Program-made: the position numbers and the translations under genes | The notes under the pieces: model-generated | Databases searched by the model: none | What the model was told of the DNA's origin: nothing | What the model saw: the letters and a program-made list of their open reading frames with translations, nothing else | Part shown: in pieces, positions 52,698 through 61,188 of the stretch | Numbering within the stretch: the stretch's first letter is position 1 | How the letters are laid out: each line of letters begins with the position of its first letter | Source of the DNA: Pseudomonas sp. Leaf48 | GTDB lineage: Bacteria > Pseudomonadota > Gammaproteobacteria > Pseudomonadales > Pseudomonadaceae | Direction: 5' to 3' | DNA length: 64,000 nucleotides | NCBI RefSeq assembly: GCF_001421885.1 | Contig: NZ_LMLH01000012.1 | Span: forward strand, 1 to 64,000

Positions 52698-53384
52698 CTA
52701 GCCCTTGAGCTTCTCGGCAATCCAGATGGTGTGACGGGTGCCTTTGTTGCCATGGGCGAAGACCTGGACTTCCTCGGCCTTGAAGCCAGCTTTTTTCAGC
52801 TTGTCGGAAAATTGCCGATCGGCGCTGGCCGACCACACGGCCAGCACGCCCTTGAGCCGCAAGGCTTTGGCGCAGGCCGCCAGGCCTCCTGCGGAGTACA
52901 ACCAGCTGTTGGCCTTCTGGGTCAGTCCTTCAGGGCCGTTGTCGACATCGAGCATGATCGCATCAAAACCCTGTGGCTCGGCTTGCAGTACCTTGGCGAC
53001 GTCTTCCATGCGAATTACCGTGCGTGGGTCGAGCAGCGGCTTGCCGGCCTTTTCGCCCAAGGGCCCGCGGTTCCACTCGACCACGCCTGGCACCAGCTCG
53101 GCCACCACCACTTCGGCGCTCTTGCCCAGGTGCTTGAGCGCGGAGGCGAGGGTGAAGCCCATGCCCAGTCCGCCGATGAGCACCCGTGAATTCGGTCGGC
53201 CAGCGACTTTGCGGCAAGGGATCTCGGCCAGGGCGTCTTCGGAGCCGTGCATACGGGTGTTCATTAATTGCCCGCCGTCACCGCCCTGGATCTTGATGAC
53301 GAAATCCTCGCCGTACTCGAACAGGCACAGGGCGCCGCCGTTTTCAGGAATAGGGGTGGTGTCGAGCAGAACAAAACGTTTCAT
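52698..53384 (-). CDS. Spermidine synthase-like methyltransferase-fold protein
   Basis: A 228-residue Rossmann-fold protein with the SAM/decarboxy-SAM loop VLIGGLGMGFTLASAL and VVAELVPGVVEWNRGPLG, plus the acidic IMLDVDNGPEGL. It resembles spermidine synthase but lacks the N-terminal beta domain of true SpeE, so a polyamine product is uncertain. The start is the ATG at 53384; a GTG three codons earlier is also possible. Confidence 0.75.
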   Translation of the reverse strand: MKRFVLLDTTPIPENGGALCLFEYGEDFVIKIQGGDGGQLMNTRMHGSEDALAEIPCRKVAGRPNSRVLIGGLGMGFTLASALKHLGKSAEVVVAELVPGVVEWNRGPLGEKAGKPLLDPRTVIRMEDVAKVLQAEPQGFDAIMLDVDNGPEGLTQKANSWLYSAGGLAACAKALRLKGVLAVWSASADRQFSDKLKKAGFKAEEVQVFAHGNKGTRHTIWIAEKLKG

Positions 53385-53479
53385 GGGGCTCACTTGAAGA
53401 AAATTGGCAGAACTCAGGAGGGCAAACCGACGCAGTTGGGAGTAGCCTGTTTATGACGACAAGGCCAACGGAGCCATTG

Positions 53480-53770
53480 ATGAAGCGCACCATTCTAACG
53501 GTCATTGCCCTGGCCGCGCTCTCGATAACTGCAGCGCAGGCCCAACAGCTGCAAACCATTCCTGTCAGCCCCGCGTCGACGCTCGGTGCTCCCGGCACTG
53601 CGACGCCTACACCATATCCGCAGATCAGCCCCGCACCTTTGCCCAGGGTTGGCCCAGGCAGCAGCGGTCCGCCGTTGGTGCCGATGGAAATGCCCAGCCC
53701 GCCGAGCAAAGACCAGCCGTTGCCAGGGCTTACACCGCAACCACCGAAAGCCAAGTCGCCGGGCGGTTAA
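53480..53770 (+). CDS. Small exported proline-rich protein
   Basis: A 96-residue protein with a signal peptide (1-21, ending AAQA) and a mature part rich in Pro, Gly and Ser (SPASTLGAPGTATPTPYPQI). No domain is recognised. It may be a periplasmic linker or surface-exposed peptide. The start ATG at 53480 has GGAG at 53470. It overlaps the 3' end of the cNMP-binding gene by four bases. Confidence 0.65.
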   Translation: MKRTILTVIALAALSITAAQAQQLQTIPVSPASTLGAPGTATPTPYPQISPAPLPRVGPGSSGPPLVPMEMPSPPSKDQPLPGLTPQPPKAKSPGG

Positions 53771-54240
53771 ACCTGCTGTGAAAGCAGTTGCCCGTCGGCC
53801 ATGCGCAGGCGCCTGGAGAGGGAAACGGCGAGGGCACGGATGATCTTCGCGGCGATTTTCGGCGCGTCGTTGAGCATTTTTTCCAGTGAGTCCTTACCCA
53901 GGTTAAGCAACTGACAGTTGCTCGCCGCCACGCAACTGGCCGAGCGCCGCTCGCCGTCGAGCACAGCCATTTCACCGAACGAGCGACCGCTGCGCAAAGT
54001 GGCGATGGTTACCCGTTGGCCGTCGGCGGTGGTTTTCTGTACCGCCACCTGGCCGCTGTGGATGATGCACATGAAGCTGCCGGCATCGCCTTCCTGGAAA
54101 ATTTCTTCGCCCTGGGGGATGGCACTGATGCTGAAGTAGCCTGAGGCGGCGGCAAAGTCCGCTGGCAGCAGCTGGTTGAACAGGCCGCAATCCATCAGCC
54201 AGTCGCGGATTTCGTTGTTAAGCAAGGTCGGTTCTGACAT
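53767..54240 (-). CDS. Stand-alone cyclic nucleotide-binding domain protein
   Basis: A 157-residue protein that is essentially one cNMP-binding beta-roll (about 20-135), with the phosphate-binding cassette LRSGRSFGEMAVLDGERRSASCVAA. It lacks the helix-turn-helix of Crp/Fnr regulators, so it is not a DNA-binding regulator by itself. It may sense cAMP or c-di-GMP and act through a partner. It has no obvious operon partner. Confidence 0.8.
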   Translation of the reverse strand: MSEPTLLNNEIRDWLMDCGLFNQLLPADFAAASGYFSISAIPQGEEIFQEGDAGSFMCIIHSGQVAVQKTTADGQRVTIATLRSGRSFGEMAVLDGERRSASCVAASNCQLLNLGKDSLEKMLNDAPKIAAKIIRALAVSLSRRLRMADGQLLSQQV

Positions 54241-54318
54241 GTCGTTGCGGTCTTTTTGTAGTGTCTTTTACTGGCTGGATTATGAATACACCGCAATCCC
54301 CTAATGTACGAGCGAGCT

Positions 54319-54450
54319 TTGTGGCGAGGGGGCTTGCCCCCGTTCGACCGCGTAGCGGTCGCATAGCACACCCGATCTATCAGAATGAATTCAGGACACC
54401 GGGTTTGGGGCTGCTTCGCAGCCCAACGGGGGCAAGCCCCCTCACCACAA
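54319..54450. repeat. Large inverted repeat of a second REP-like family
   Basis: The arm GTGGCGAGGGGGCTTGCCCC (from 54321) is inverted at GGGGCAAGCCCCCTCACCAC (to 54448). Further nested pairs such as GACCGCGTAGCGGTC (54346-54360) and GGGGCTGCTTCGCAGCCC occur inside. It differs from the main REP class and would form a branched RNA structure. It lies in the 285-base gap between the cNMP-binding gene and ptrB. Confidence 0.8.
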
Positions 54451-54525
54451 AGGCGCCCACAGGGGGATAGTGTTGTATCGGCCCGAGGCGTCAGGAATTA
54501 AGACCGTTTCGTCGGGCCAGGTTCC

Positions 54526-56580
54526 TCAGGCAATGCCCAAAACCTTGAACAAAAACCCATATTCGAGCGCTACGTCACGTAATCCCTGATATCGACCGCT
54601 CATCCCGCCATGACCGGCGCCCAGTTCGGTCTTGAGCAGCAGTGGATTGTCGTCGGTTTTGTTCGCGCGCAGCTTCGCCACCCACTTGGCCGCTTCCCAG
54701 TACTGCACACGGCTGTCGTTGTAGCCGGCGATCACCAGGGTCGCGGGATAGTCCTGAGCGGTGACGTTTTCGTACGGGGCATAGGCCTTGATCCGCTCAT
54801 AGACATCCGGCTCCTCGGGGTTGCCCCACTCGTCGTATTCGGTCACGGTCAGTGGCAGGTCCGGATCGAGCATGGTGTTGAGCACATCAACGAACGGCAC
54901 TTCGGCGATAGCGGCAGCGAACAACTCCGGGCGCTGGTTGAGTACCGCACCGATCAGCAGGCCACCGGCGCTGCCGCCGCTGATCGCCAATTGTGCAGAG
55001 GAGGTGAAGCCCTCGGCAATCAAGTGTTCGGCGCAGGCGATGAAGTCGCTGAAAGTGTTGTGCTTGTGCTCCTGCTTGCCGGCGCGATGCCAGGCTTCCC
55101 CCAGCTCGCCGCCGCCACGCACATGGGCAATGGCAAAGGCCATGCCGCGATCGAGCAGGCTCAGGCGCGCGTGGGAAAACCACGGGTCGAGGCTTTCGCC
55201 GTAAGCGCCGTAGCCATAGAGGTACAGCGGTACCGGTTTGCCGAGGTCCTCACGCTTGATCACCAGACTGATCGGCACTTGCGTACCGTCCGGCGCGGTC
55301 GCCCACAGGCGCTGGCTGACGTAGGCGTCGGCATCGAACGGACCGAGCACCGGCGTTTGCTTGAGGACTTGCTGCTCGCCTGTGGCCAGGTCGAGCTGGC
55401 GAATCTGCGCCGGACGGTTCAATGCCTCATAGCGCAGGCGGATGCGCTCGCTGAGGAACTCCAGGCTGTTCTGCACGTGCAGGCTGTAGGCAGCGTCGGG
55501 CAGTTGCACGCGGTAGCTCGGCAGACCCTCGGGGTGAACCTCGATGATCGGCAGGCCGCCGATGCGCAGGCTCAGGGTCATGGCGCCGGCATTGAGGCTG
55601 ACGCCATCGATCATCACCGTATCGCTGTGCGTGATCAGGTTCTGCCAGTCGGACTCGCTCGGCGCGCCGCCGTTATCAATGGCTGTGTACAAGGCGAAGT
55701 TGATGCCATCGCGGTTGGTGCGGATGAACCAGGTCCATTGACCGTCGAACGTACCGTGGTCGACGTCGTATTCGTGATCTTCGACCCTCGGCGCAATGCA
55801 GGTAAAGGCTTGCTGGGGCTGGGAGGCGTCGAGCACCCAGACTTCACTGGTGGTCTTGCTGCCCACGGACAGCAGCAATTGCTGCTCGGAGCTGGAGCGA
55901 TAGCAATGCATGAAGAAGCGGCCATCGGGCTCATGGAACACTTCTTCGGCCGCAGTGCCATCGAGGCGATAGCGGTACAGCTTGTGCGGGCGATGGGTGT
56001 CGTCCAGCTCGCCGAAAAACAGGGTCAGGCTGTCGTTGGCCCAGGTCATGCTGCCGTCGCAGTCCTGGAACTCCAGTTCGCTGACACGCCCGTCGGACAA
56101 CTCCTTCACGAACAGCGTGTAGATCTCCTCGCCGCTGGAGTCGATGCTGTAGGCCAGGCGCTGGTGATCGGGACTGATGCTGAACGCCCCAAGGGAAAAG
56201 AAACCGCCATTGGCCAGTGCGTTCGGGTCGAGCAACAGCTGTTCCCGGCTTTCGTCGAGGGTCAGGCTGTCATCTGCCGGGCGCGGGCAGCGGTAGTGCC
56301 GGGCGTATTCGTCGCCCGCGGTGGTGCGCGTGTAATACAGGTACGGCCCCCAAGGCGAGGGCAGGGACAGGTCGGTTTCGAGAATCCGGCCCTTGATCTC
56401 TTCGAACAGGGTCTCGCGCAATGCGGCCTGGTCGGCGGTTTGTGCTTCCTGATAGGCGTTTTCGGCCTTGAGGTAGTCGAGCACTGCCTCGGTGTCGCGC
56501 TCCTGCAGCCAGGCGTAGGGATCGGAGCCTTCAGCCTTGTGGGCAATCGGAGCGTCGCAAAGGGTGGCGGATAGGGGCAT
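54526..56580 (-). CDS. ptrB: Oligopeptidase B (S9 serine peptidase)
   Basis: A 684-residue prolyl-oligopeptidase-family enzyme that cleaves short peptides after basic residues. An N-terminal beta-propeller (to about residue 400) precedes the alpha/beta-hydrolase domain, with nucleophile Ser in AISGGSAGGLLIGAV and catalytic His in GAGHGGMSGRYQG. The RGGGELGEAWHRAGK motif is typical. It acts in the cytoplasm. The start is the ATG at 56580. Confidence 0.93.
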   Translation of the reverse strand: MPLSATLCDAPIAHKAEGSDPYAWLQERDTEAVLDYLKAENAYQEAQTADQAALRETLFEEIKGRILETDLSLPSPWGPYLYYTRTTAGDEYARHYRCPRPADDSLTLDESREQLLLDPNALANGGFFSLGAFSISPDHQRLAYSIDSSGEEIYTLFVKELSDGRVSELEFQDCDGSMTWANDSLTLFFGELDDTHRPHKLYRYRLDGTAAEEVFHEPDGRFFMHCYRSSSEQQLLLSVGSKTTSEVWVLDASQPQQAFTCIAPRVEDHEYDVDHGTFDGQWTWFIRTNRDGINFALYTAIDNGGAPSESDWQNLITHSDTVMIDGVSLNAGAMTLSLRIGGLPIIEVHPEGLPSYRVQLPDAAYSLHVQNSLEFLSERIRLRYEALNRPAQIRQLDLATGEQQVLKQTPVLGPFDADAYVSQRLWATAPDGTQVPISLVIKREDLGKPVPLYLYGYGAYGESLDPWFSHARLSLLDRGMAFAIAHVRGGGELGEAWHRAGKQEHKHNTFSDFIACAEHLIAEGFTSSAQLAISGGSAGGLLIGAVLNQRPELFAAAIAEVPFVDVLNTMLDPDLPLTVTEYDEWGNPEEPDVYERIKAYAPYENVTAQDYPATLVIAGYNDSRVQYWEAAKWVAKLRANKTDDNPLLLKTELGAGHGGMSGRYQGLRDVALEYGFLFKVLGIA

Positions 56581-56618
56581 GGAGGACTCTCGGACAGTAT
56601 ACGAAATAAGGGCATCAC

Positions 56619-56713
56619 CCCCTGTGGGAGCGGGCTTGCTCGCGAAGAGGGGTGTCAGTCGAGACTATGTTTTCTGACACACCGCTTTCGCGAGCAAGCC
56701 CGCTCCCACAGGG
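56619..56713. repeat. REP doublet (inverted pair)
   Basis: Inverted REP arms (CCTGTGGGAGCGGGCTTGCT and its inverse) lie upstream of ptrB, in the gap to the divergent next gene. A REP in a divergent gap is less usual than downstream of genes. Confidence 0.85.
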
Positions 56714-56793
56714 TGAGGCACGTTGCTGGCTGGATTTGGGCAGCCTGAAGGGCGAAAAGCCGTTATCATAAGCGCCTCTTTGCCTGCCTTGCC

Positions 56794-57291
56794 ATGGACA
56801 CCATGACCGAGAACGACTATCTGATTGCCTGGGGCCTCTACGCCTTCGCCGCCATAGGCTGCCTGTTGGTGTGGATGCGCATCACCCGCTGGATGTGGCG
56901 TTGGCTGCGTGAGCCGTTGCGTTTGCTGGTCGCCGTGCTGCTGTTCAGCCCGACCATCATCGACCCGGTCAAGGCCAAGGTCGCTCCATCGATTGCCATC
57001 ACCGCCCTTGATCTGTTGTTCAAGGTCGGCAACAACGCCTGGCGGGCGATTTCCGATCTGTTCATGTACGGCATGATCGCGTTCGCAATCTACCTGGTGT
57101 TTGTCGCGATCCGCTTTCCGATCGAGCGTGCTGCCAATGCCCGCAAGGAACAGGCAGCGGCCGCCAACGCCGCCGCCCGCGCCGAAGACCGGGAAAATGA
57201 TCAACCGTTCGGCGGTGCCGGCGATGATCGTTACGGTCGTGCGCCTGTGCCGGCCAATCCCCAGCGTATGCGAGTCGAACCGCGTTTGTAA
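56794..57291 (+). CDS. Conserved membrane protein of unknown function
   Basis: A 165-residue protein with predicted membrane segments near 10-28, 45-62 and 92-115. A basic amphipathic region (RERAANARKE-like, with an alanine-rich repeat AAAANAAARAED) and an acidic tail follow. I do not recognise a domain. Two in-frame ATGs exist (56794 and 56803) with no clear ribosome site for either. It precedes the glutamine amidotransferase by 30 bases and is probably in the same transcript as the DUF2937 gene. Confidence 0.6.
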   Translation: MDTMTENDYLIAWGLYAFAAIGCLLVWMRITRWMWRWLREPLRLLVAVLLFSPTIIDPVKAKVAPSIAITALDLLFKVGNNAWRAISDLFMYGMIAFAIYLVFVAIRFPIERAANARKEQAAAANAAARAEDRENDQPFGGAGDDRYGRAPVPANPQRMRVEPRL

Positions 57292-57321
57292 CCTTGCCCT
57301 GCCTTCATCGAGAATCCGAGC

Positions 57322-58098
57322 ATGTGTGAGTTATTGGGCATGAGCGCCAATGTCCCGACCGATATCGTGTTCAGCTTCACTGGGCTGATGCAGCGCGGTG
57401 GCCGCACAGGCCCGCACCGCGATGGTTGGGGCATCGCCTTCTACGAAGGCCGCGGGCTGCGCCTGTTCCAGGACCCGGCCGCGAGCTGCGAGTCGGAAGT
57501 CGCCAATCTGGTACAGCGTTATCCGATCAAGAGCGAAGTGGTGATCGGGCATATCCGCCAGGCCAACGTCGGCAAGGTCTGCCTGTCCAACACCCATCCG
57601 TTCGTCCGTGAGCTGTGGGGGCGCAACTGGTGTTTCGCCCATAACGGCCAACTGGCGGACTTCCAGCCGGCCGCCAGTTTCTACCGCCCCGTTGGCGATA
57701 CCGACAGCGAAGCGGCATTCTGCGACTTGCTCAACCGCGTGCGTGCAGCGTTCCCCGAGCCGGTCGAGGTCGAACAATTGCTGCCGGACCTGGTGGCGGC
57801 CTGCGCCGAATACCGCAGTAAAGGCGTGTTCAACTGCCTGCTCAGTGACGGTGACTGGCTGTTCTGCTATTGCTCGACCAAGCTGGCGCAGATCACGCGC
57901 CGCGCTCCATTCGGCCCGGCACGCTTGAAGGATGTCGACGTGATTGTCGACTTTCAGGCCGAAACCACGCCCAACGACGTGGTCACGGTGATCGCCACCG
58001 AACCCCTGACCGAAAACGAAACCTGGACTCGCTACGAACCGGGTCAATGGAGCCTGTGGCGACGCGGCGAATGCGTCAGCCAGGGCCGGACCGAATAA
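57322..58098 (+). CDS. Class II glutamine amidotransferase (YafJ-like)
   Basis: A 258-residue Ntn-hydrolase-fold protein. It begins [10 protein letters not shown], so Cys2 becomes the N-terminal nucleophile after Met removal. [13 protein letters not shown] and the conserved Asn-Gly and Asp of FAHNGQLAD and GDTDSEAAF are present. It is a stand-alone glutaminase domain like YafJ; the acceptor is unknown. Confidence 0.85.
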   Translation: MCELLGMSANVPTDIVFSFTGLMQRGGRTGPHRDGWGIAFYEGRGLRLFQDPAASCESEVANLVQRYPIKSEVVIGHIRQANVGKVCLSNTHPFVRELWGRNWCFAHNGQLADFQPAASFYRPVGDTDSEAAFCDLLNRVRAAFPEPVEVEQLLPDLVAACAEYRSKGVFNCLLSDGDWLFCYCSTKLAQITRRAPFGPARLKDVDVIVDFQAETTPNDVVTVIATEPLTENETWTRYEPGQWSLWRRGECVSQGRTE

Positions 58099-58107
58099 GG
58101 ATCTCCC

Positions 58108-58650
58108 ATGTTGCTCAGTTATCTACGGCTGGTGTTGTTTGCGGCGGGCCTGTTGATCGGTGTCCAGGTGCCGGGGTTCATCAGCGATTACGCCAAGCGG
58201 GTCGAAGCGCACCTGATCGAGGCGCAAGCCGGCTTGAGCGGTTTCCAGGGCACGGCCAATCAGTTCTTCAAGGGTGACATGCAGGCCCTGGTCGCCCATT
58301 ACCGCGCCAGCGACGACCCGATCTTTCGCAGCGATGCCGACAGCCTGAGCAATCTGCTGACCCGCCAGATGGCGCTGGACAAGCAGTTCCAGGCGATGCA
58401 GGGACCTTGGTACATCCGTGTCCTGCAAGTGGTCCTGGCCGCCGACCCGGATATTCGCAAGGAGACCTGGAACGGCTACAGCTACCAGATTCTGCTGACA
58501 CCCGAGGCGATGATCTGGGGCATGAGCGGCGCGTTGCTGCTGTCGTTCGGCCTGGAGTGCCTGTTCCGCCTGATCGACTGGGTGGTGCTGGGCGGCAAGC
58601 GCCTGCGCCAGAGCCGGCCGATCGAAGAGCGGGATTTGCGCGGGTTGTAA
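58108..58650 (+). CDS. DUF2937-family membrane protein
   Basis: A 180-residue protein with two membrane segments (about 5-25 and 135-160) and a helical periplasmic region between (VEAHLIEAQAGLSGFQGTANQ). This matches the DUF2937 family. Its function is unknown. AAGGAT precedes the ATG at 58108. A long inverted repeat follows. Confidence 0.75.
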   Translation: MLLSYLRLVLFAAGLLIGVQVPGFISDYAKRVEAHLIEAQAGLSGFQGTANQFFKGDMQALVAHYRASDDPIFRSDADSLSNLLTRQMALDKQFQAMQGPWYIRVLQVVLAADPDIRKETWNGYSYQILLTPEAMIWGMSGALLLSFGLECLFRLIDWVVLGGKRLRQSRPIEERDLRGL

Positions 58651-58660
58651 AAAGATCAAC

Positions 58661-58745
58661 AGATCGCAGCCTCGTTGCACTCGACAGCTCCTACAGAAAA
58701 CGCGATCCCCTGTAGGAACTGTCGAGTGCAACGAGGCTGCGATCT
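58661..58745. repeat. Long inverted repeat/bidirectional terminator-like element
   Basis: A 36-base arm (58661-58696) beginning AGATCGCAGCCTCGTTGCAC is the reverse complement of 58710-58745 apart from one mismatch. The loop is 13 bases. It lies between the convergent DUF2937 and LysR genes and would form a very stable hairpin. It resembles another repeat family of Pseudomonas intergenic regions rather than the main REP. Confidence 0.85.
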
Positions 58746-58752
58746 TTAGCTT

Positions 58753-59679
58753 TCAGCTGGCCGCAGGTTTGCTCAAGGTGACGTAAGCGTCACCCACCTT
58801 CTGCGCATAGTCTTCAAGCACCTGCTGACACAACGCCACAATCTCCTCGACCCACTCCACACCCACTCGCCACGACACCACCACTTGCAGGTCCGGCGGT
58901 CGCTGGTCGATGTCGAGCAAGGACAATTCCCCCCGTGCCAGCTCCTCGGCGACTAGCACCGGTGGCAACGCGCCAATGCCGAAACCGTCACGCAACAACC
59001 GGGTAATCGCCGACACCGAATTGACGCAGTTCAATCGCGGCGCCATGACGCCGTTGGCCTGCATCAGGGCGAGCACTTCCTGATGCGGATGGGAGTTTTT
59101 CGAGTAGGTAATGATGCGCTCACCGGCCAGGTCGGCGATGCCTGAGTACTCGCGGTTGTACAGGGAATTGCTGGCGGCGATCCAGCCCATGGGGTGGCTG
59201 GCCAGCTCCAGGCTGCGCACGCTTTCCTGGCGCAACAGATCGGTTTGCAGGATCACATCGAGAAAGCCTTTTTGCAGCTGATCGCAGAGGTTGAGCGAGG
59301 TATCGGCCACCAGCTCGATTTCCACTAGCGGGTAGTGGTCGGTCATCTGCGCCACCAAGGGGCTGAGCCAGGTGTGGATCACCGTGTCCATGACGCCGAT
59401 GCGTACCCGTCCGGCCTTGCTCGAACGGGTCTCGATCGACTGCTTGAGCGCCTGCATGGTGTCCAGCATCCGCTCGGCATAATCGAGCACTTTCAAGCCT
59501 TCGGGGGTCAGGCTCACGCCCCGGGAATCGCGCAGAAACAGCTTCACTCCAAGCTCGCCCTCGAGCACTGCGATGCGGCTGGAAATCGACGCCTGGGTGG
59601 TGAAAAGCTTGTCTGCCGTCAGGCGAAAACTCTTGAGGCGGGCAACCCAGACGAAGGTCTCTAGAAACTTCAGGTTCAT
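58753..59679 (-). CDS. LysR-family regulator, probable regulator of pxp genes
   Basis: A 308-residue LysR regulator with helix-turn-helix SFRLTADKLFTTQASISSRIAVLEGELGVKLFLRDSRGVSL and an effector domain from about residue 90. It is divergent from the MFS and pxpABC genes with a 160-base intergenic region, the usual arrangement for a LysR activator of those genes. That link is inference from position. Confidence 0.87.
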   Translation of the reverse strand: MNLKFLETFVWVARLKSFRLTADKLFTTQASISSRIAVLEGELGVKLFLRDSRGVSLTPEGLKVLDYAERMLDTMQALKQSIETRSSKAGRVRIGVMDTVIHTWLSPLVAQMTDHYPLVEIELVADTSLNLCDQLQKGFLDVILQTDLLRQESVRSLELASHPMGWIAASNSLYNREYSGIADLAGERIITYSKNSHPHQEVLALMQANGVMAPRLNCVNSVSAITRLLRDGFGIGALPPVLVAEELARGELSLLDIDQRPPDLQVVVSWRVGVEWVEEIVALCQQVLEDYAQKVGDAYVTLSKPAAS

Positions 59680-59838
59680 GTCATCAGCTCGGGGGATAAA
59701 GTTTTCTTATGGCTGGGGCGGGGTTTTATTAGTTGGACGCAAAGGGGCCGGACATCCAAGAATCGACGCATCCGGTTCCCACGATAGGCGTCGTCGGGGC
59801 TCAGAACAATACCAATAAAATATGCGCGGAGATTTGCC

Positions 59839-61125
59839 ATGAGTGCGCCCGACACCCTCGACATCCCCAAAGCCACCGCCCGTCCGGGACCCTTCGACTG
59901 GTATCGCAACATCAATCAGCAGGAACGCCGCACCTTCTGGAGCTGCAAGATCGGCTATGGCCTGGACGGCATGGACACCCAGATGCTCAGCTTCGTGGTG
60001 CCGACCCTGATTGCCATGTGGGGCATCACCACAGGCGAGGCCGGGTTGATTCACACCAGTACGCTGATCGCTTCGGCCATCGGTGGCTGGGTGGCGGGGA
60101 TTCTCTCCGACCGCATCGGTCGCGTGCGCACCTTGCAACTGACCGTGTTGTGGTTCGCCTTCTTTACCTTCCTCTGCGGCTTCGCCCAGAACTACGAACA
60201 GTTACTGATCGCGCGCACCCTGATGGGCTTCGGTTTCGGTGGCGAATGGACAGCCGGTGCGGTGTTGATCGGTGAAGTGATTCGCGCCCAGGATCGCGGC
60301 AAGGCGGTTGGCATGGTGCAATCCGGCTGGGCGCTGGGTTGGGGGCTGACGGCGATTCTGTATGCAGTGCTGTTCTCGCTGCTGCCACCGGAAGACGCCT
60401 GGCGCGCACTGTTCATTCTCGGCATTGTGCCGGCGATTTTCGTGATTTTCGTTCGCCGACTGGTCAAGGATCCGGAAATCTACCGTCAGGCCAAAGCCAA
60501 GGAAGCGCCGAGCAACCCTTCGAAGTTCTACGAGATCTTCGCCCCCGGCATGCTTTTCACCACGTTCCGCGCCTCGTTGTTGACCACGGGTGCTCTGGGT
60601 GGCTACTACGCGATCACCTCCTGGTTGCCGACTTTCCTGAAGAACGAACGCGGCTTGAGCGTACTCGGCACTGGCGGTTATCTGGCGATGGTGATCATCG
60701 GTTCCTACGTTGGCTATGTCATCAGTGCGTATTTGACTGACATCCTTGGGCGCAAAAAGAACTTCATCCTGTTCGCGGTCGGCTCGTTCACCATCGTCCT
60801 GCTGTATACGCAATTGCCCGTGAGCAACGGCGTCATGCTGTGGCTGGGCTTCCCGCTGGGCTTCTTTGCCTCGGGGATCTTCAGCGGCATGGGCGCGTTC
60901 CTGACCGAACTGTTTCCTACGCGGATTCGCGGTTCGGGGCAGGGTTTTTGCTACAACATCGGCCGGGCGCTGGCGGCGCTGTTCCCGTTGCTGATTGGCT
61001 TGCTCAGCCAGACGGTGCCATTGAGCGTGGGGATCGGCGCGTTCGCGGCGGTTTCCTACGGCGTGGTGATTCTGGCGGCACTCAGCCTGCCGGAAACCCG
61101 TGGCAAGCAACTGGACGCTCAGTAA
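59839..61125 (+). CDS. MFS transporter (sugar/organic acid-type)
   Basis: A 428-residue permease with 12 predicted helices. It has the MFS motif GGWVAGILSDRIGRVRTL in the first half and SAYLTDILGRKKNF in the second. GFGFGGEWTAGAVLIGEVI resembles aromatic-acid or metabolite:H+ symporters. It precedes pxpABC by 63 bases and may import 5-oxoproline or a related acid. An A-rich near-match to AANAANAA lies in its leader (around 59806-59820), but no exact motif. Confidence 0.85.
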   Translation: MSAPDTLDIPKATARPGPFDWYRNINQQERRTFWSCKIGYGLDGMDTQMLSFVVPTLIAMWGITTGEAGLIHTSTLIASAIGGWVAGILSDRIGRVRTLQLTVLWFAFFTFLCGFAQNYEQLLIARTLMGFGFGGEWTAGAVLIGEVIRAQDRGKAVGMVQSGWALGWGLTAILYAVLFSLLPPEDAWRALFILGIVPAIFVIFVRRLVKDPEIYRQAKAKEAPSNPSKFYEIFAPGMLFTTFRASLLTTGALGGYYAITSWLPTFLKNERGLSVLGTGGYLAMVIIGSYVGYVISAYLTDILGRKKNFILFAVGSFTIVLLYTQLPVSNGVMLWLGFPLGFFASGIFSGMGAFLTELFPTRIRGSGQGFCYNIGRALAALFPLLIGLLSQTVPLSVGIGAFAAVSYGVVILAALSLPETRGKQLDAQ

Positions 61126-61157
61126 CTGATAACCTGCGCGGTAGATGCATTACAGCG

Positions 61158-61168
61158 AAGAAGAATAA
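61158..61168 (+). promoter_or_regulatory. Candidate Hfq/Crc catabolite-activity motif before pxpA
   Basis: AAGAAGAATAA contains two overlapping AANAANAA matches (AAGAAGAA and AAGAATAA), located seven bases before the AGGAG ribosome site of pxpA. It fits the known placement of Crc targets near the start, though purine-rich leaders match often by chance. Confidence 0.4.
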
Positions 61169-61188
61169 AACCTACAGGAGTGTTCACT

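Noticed and set aside
54610..56574. A 654-codon open frame antisense to ptrB
   Set aside because: It mirrors the entire ptrB gene. The translated sequence has no recognisable domain and is rich in Gly, Ala, Val and Gln, as expected from GC-biased antisense codons. ptrB has clear catalytic motifs on the other strand.
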